Both the position numbers and the translations under genes were made by a program. Under the pieces are notes generated by a model. It saw nothing but the letters and a program-made list of their open reading frames with translations. It did not search any database and was not told the origin of the DNA. From Candidatus Dadabacteria bacterium UBA2774 (GTDB lineage Bacteria; Desulfobacterota_D; UBA1144; Nemesobacterales; UBA2774): 14,824 bases of DNA. Position 1 is the stretch's first letter. Every line of letters starts with the position of its first letter. Positions 12,882 through 14,824 of this stretch are shown here, one piece after another. The stretch covers positions 1 to 14,824 of the forward strand of contig DEIM01000227.1 of the NCBI GenBank assembly GCA_002352485.1, read 5' to 3'.

Positions 12882-12912
12882 ATTATTCTTTCAGCATTTC
12901 ACGCTTTGTCAA
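12882..12912 (-). promoter_or_regulatory. promoter of ndk
   Basis: Read on the minus strand: perfect TTGACA (12907-12912), a 19-nt spacer and AATAAT (12882-12887, five of six); with an 18-nt spacer the -10 would be GAATAA (12883-12888). The ribosome-binding site GGAGG follows at 12863-12867, before the TTG start. Confidence 0.5.
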
Positions 12913-12948
12913 ATCACTATTCACATTAAGGCTATTTCAATTCCATTA

Positions 12949-12977
12949 TTGACAAATTTCTTTGCCGGATTTGTGTA
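12949..12977 (+). promoter_or_regulatory. possible promoter of the membrane protein-carbamoyltransferase unit
   Basis: A perfect TTGACA (12949-12954) faces away from the ndk promoter, 36 bases from its -35. At 17 nt the -10 position reads TGTGTA, a poor match, so either a variant -10 or an activator would be needed. TACAAA and TATATT-like hexamers at 12985-13000 are alternatives. The leader to the gene at 13094 would be about 100 bases, with ACTCT (13003-13007) facing AGAGT (13012-13016) as a small hairpin. Confidence 0.3.
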
Positions 12978-13093
12978 GACGGCACTACAAATATATTTAT
13001 ATACTCTATCCAGAGTGGTTTATTCCTGGTAAATTGTTATGAATTTGTGAGTCGGCATTTTATTCGAAATTACAATAGAAGGGATAATTGATT

Positions 13094-13375
13094 ATGAGTC
13101 AGAAGAAAAACGGGAAAGGTGATTTAGAGGCTAAACCCCAAAGCGCTCCCAGAAGGCTCTGGGAATGGTGGAAGAGGGTCGCGAGGAAAATAGGCGACTT
13201 CAATGCAAGGGTCATACTCACTATATTTTACTGCATACTCCTAATGCCATTTGCCCTGATGGTGAGGCTTTTCACAGACCCGCTCAGGATTAAACCCAAA
13301 ACTGAGAAAAGATGGCTTCAGAGGGAAGCCGAAAAGGATGGAGACCCTTTGGAAAAGGCGGCCAGACAGTCATAA
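13094..13375 (+). CDS. small membrane protein associated with a carbamoyltransferase
   Basis: The 93-residue protein has a basic, tryptophan-rich N-terminal part (RRLWEWWKRVARKIG, about 20-34), one hydrophobic span at about 40-60 (VILTIFYCILLMPFALMVRLF), then TDPLRIKPKTEKRWLQRE and an acidic and polar tail. I recall small proteins of this design, with a 'lltlfY...P.al..rl..dPLr' core, next to NodU/CmcH-type carbamoyltransferases and SxtJ-like membrane proteins; I know no biochemical function. It may tether or regulate the carbamoyltransferase at the membrane. ATG 13094 has AAGGG (13079-13083) 10 nt upstream; an in-frame TTG at 13088 is closer to that site but less likely. The carbamoyltransferase begins 58 bases downstream on the same strand, consistent with an operon. 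Confidence 0.7.
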   Translation: MSQKKNGKGDLEAKPQSAPRRLWEWWKRVARKIGDFNARVILTIFYCILLMPFALMVRLFTDPLRIKPKTEKRWLQREAEKDGDPLEKAARQS

Positions 13376-13433
13376 GTTATCACCTTACCGCTTAACGGAT
13401 TACATTTATGATAAAGATTAGGAGCATTATTTA

Positions 13434-14824
13434 ATGTATATACTTGGTATATCTTGTTACTTTCACGATGCCGCGGCAGCTCTGTTAAAAGACGGTGTTC
13501 TTGTAGCGGCAGCAGAGGAAGAGCGGTTCACGCGCATAAAGCACGACTACGAATTCCCGGAGAAGGCGATTGAGTTTTGTCTTGAGACCGAAGGGATAGA
13601 GGCTCAGGACGTGGATTATGTAATGTTCTTTGAGAAACCTTTCGTAAAGTTCGAGAGGCTTCTCCTGTGCACCATGCAGACCTTCCCGCGCTCCATGAAA
13701 CTCTTTAGGGAAGCAATGGTCACGTGGCTTGGGGATAAGCTCTGGGTTAAACACCTTGTTCAGAATAAGCTCGGCATACCAGCCGAAAAAATCCTTTTCA
13801 GCGAGCATCATCTCTCTCACGCCGCAAGCTCCTTTTACTGCTCGCCTTTTGAGGAATCCGCCATACTCACAGTTGACGGTGTCGGTGAGTGGACCACAGC
13901 CGCGCTTGGAGTTGGCAAGGGGACCGATCTTAAGCTAATTAAAGAGATAAAGTTCCCTCATTCGCTTGGGCTTCTATACAGCGCTTTTACTGCGTTTTTG
14001 GGGTTTGAGGTAAACGAGGGTGAGTACAAGGTCATGGGTATGGCCCCATTCGGGGTTCCTAAATACGTAGACAAAGTGTACGAGACCGTAAGAGTAGACG
14101 ACGAAGGCGGGTTTGAGCTAGATATGGACCTCTTCTCGTTTCATTATTCTTCTGAAAAAACTTTTAATAAAAATTTCGAAAAAATATTCGGCGACCCAAG
14201 AGAGCCGGGACTTAATTTCTTCACCGCCGAGAGCGGTTTTCCTTCATACTTCGGCGAAAAGCCTGCCAACTTCGACGAGATTGCGCGCCAAAACCAGTAC
14301 TACGCGGACCTTGCTGCCAGCATTCAGGTGGTAACTGAGGAAATAATGGTCAAGATGGCCAATTACGCGCACCGCGAGACAGGGCTCACTAATCTCTGTA
14401 TGGCGGGGGGCTGCGCTCTGAATAGTGTGGCCAACAGACGCATACTTAAAGAAACCCCTTTTGAAGAGATATACATTCACCCCGCTGCGGGAGACGGCGG
14501 AGCCGCTGTAGGCGCCGCGCTCTACGGCTACCACGCGCTTCTGGGCAAACCAAGAAATTTTGTCATGGAGCACGCCTACTGGGGTCAGGAGCACTCAGAC
14601 GAAGACACGCTCGCATTCCTAAAAGAGAACGATTTGCCTTATGAGTATATTGAGGACGACGATAAGCTCATTGCCAGGGTCACAGAGGGCCTGCTAGAAG
14701 GCAAGGTCGTTGGCTGGCACCAGGGCCGTTTCGAATGGGGCCCAAGGGCGCTTGGCAACAGGAGCATCATAGCAGACCCCGGACGCAGTGATATGAAAGA
14801 CATAGTGAACGTAAAGATAAAGTT
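13434..14824 (+). CDS. NodU/CmcH-family carbamoyltransferase (C-terminus beyond window)
   Basis: The first 463 codons are present and the frame is open to the right edge; family members usually have about 550-620 residues. It belongs to the carbamoyltransferases that make carbamoyl-adenylate from carbamoyl phosphate and ATP and transfer the carbamoyl group to a hydroxyl of a sugar or secondary metabolite (NodU, CmcH, TobZ). Seen: MYILGISCYFHDAAAALL (1-18), AAEEERFTRIKHD (26-38), HHLSHAASSFY (125-135) with metal-type histidines, LTVDGVGEW (145-153), YKVMGMAP (198-205), MAGGCALNSVAN (323-334), PAAGDGGAAVGAA (350-362) and GRFEWGPRALGNRSI (431-445). ATG 13434 has AGGAG (13420-13424) 9 nt upstream. 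The small membrane protein upstream is a probable partner. The target is unknown; a surface polysaccharide is a reasonable guess. Confidence 0.92.
   Translation, partial: MYILGISCYFHDAAAALLKDGVLVAAAEEERFTRIKHDYEFPEKAIEFCLETEGIEAQDVDYVMFFEKPFVKFERLLLCTMQTFPRSMKLFREAMVTWLGDKLWVKHLVQNKLGIPAEKILFSEHHLSHAASSFYCSPFEESAILTVDGVGEWTTAALGVGKGTDLKLIKEIKFPHSLGLLYSAFTAFLGFEVNEGEYKVMGMAPFGVPKYVDKVYETVRVDDEGGFELDMDLFSFHYSSEKTFNKNFEKIFGDPREPGLNFFTAESGFPSYFGEKPANFDEIARQNQYYADLAASIQVVTEEIMVKMANYAHRETGLTNLCMAGGCALNSVANRRILKETPFEEIYIHPAAGDGGAAVGAALYGYHALLGKPRNFVMEHAYWGQEHSDEDTLAFLKENDLPYEYIEDDDKLIARVTEGLLEGKVVGWHQGRFEWGPRALGNRSIIADPGRSDMKDIVNVKIK

Overview
The window looks like ordinary chromosome of a bacterium with a Gram-negative style envelope. 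Two proteins carry lipoprotein-type signal peptides, base composition is close to half G+C, and the housekeeping genes are of clearly bacterial type (rpsT, holA, lipB, ndk, xseB, ispA, tlyA). No 16S rRNA or tRNA lies in the window and I cannot place the lineage. The gene set and the kind of dispersed repeats would fit an uncultured Desulfobacterota-like or related phylum, but that is a weak inference. No prophage, insertion sequence, CRISPR array or defence island is visible.

Layout, left to right. (1) 1-737: the tail of an FAD-dependent ferredoxin/rubredoxin-type reductase, then an unrecognised 167-residue protein. (2) 742-2829: a 46-residue single-span membrane protein on the minus strand, divergent from a two-gene unit encoding a radical SAM protein with CX4CX2C spacing and a luciferase-like (LLM) oxidoreductase. 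(3) 2830-3087: an intergenic cluster of degenerate repeats. (4) 3088-5698, minus strand: an ABC-class ATPase of the COG3044 type, preceded by a 3-hydroxybutyrate-dehydrogenase-like SDR. (5) 5886-8180, plus strand: a very acidic small lipoprotein with a clear terminator, a 354-base gap holding hairpins and a repeat remnant, then an exported phosphoesterase (phospholipase C/acid phosphatase superfamily). (6) 8246-10143: xseB-ispA-tlyA, a compact unit lacking the xseA and dxs genes often found beside it. (7) 10302-12855: rpsT and holA converge, holA and lipB diverge, and lipB and ndk converge so tightly that their stop codons share one CTAG. (8) 13094-14824: a small membrane protein followed by a NodU/CmcH-type carbamoyltransferase that runs off the right edge.

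Three things stand out beyond the gene list. First, at least three genes without a Shine-Dalgarno sequence (the 46-aa gene, xseB and lipB) have a -10-like hexamer ending 8-9 nt before the start codon, as expected of leaderless mRNAs, while neighbouring genes have strong Shine-Dalgarno sites. Second, two intergenic regions 7 kb apart carry the same two-part repeat (an ATTGC...GCAAT imperfect palindrome, a gap of 21-22 nt, then a 22-nt element built from two near-repeats of ATTCGTG), with a third partial copy at 6291-6314. Third, the hydroxybutyrate-dehydrogenase-like SDR keeps its catalytic residues but appears to differ from the characterised enzyme at several substrate-pocket positions. I saw no unmistakable new multi-gene system.
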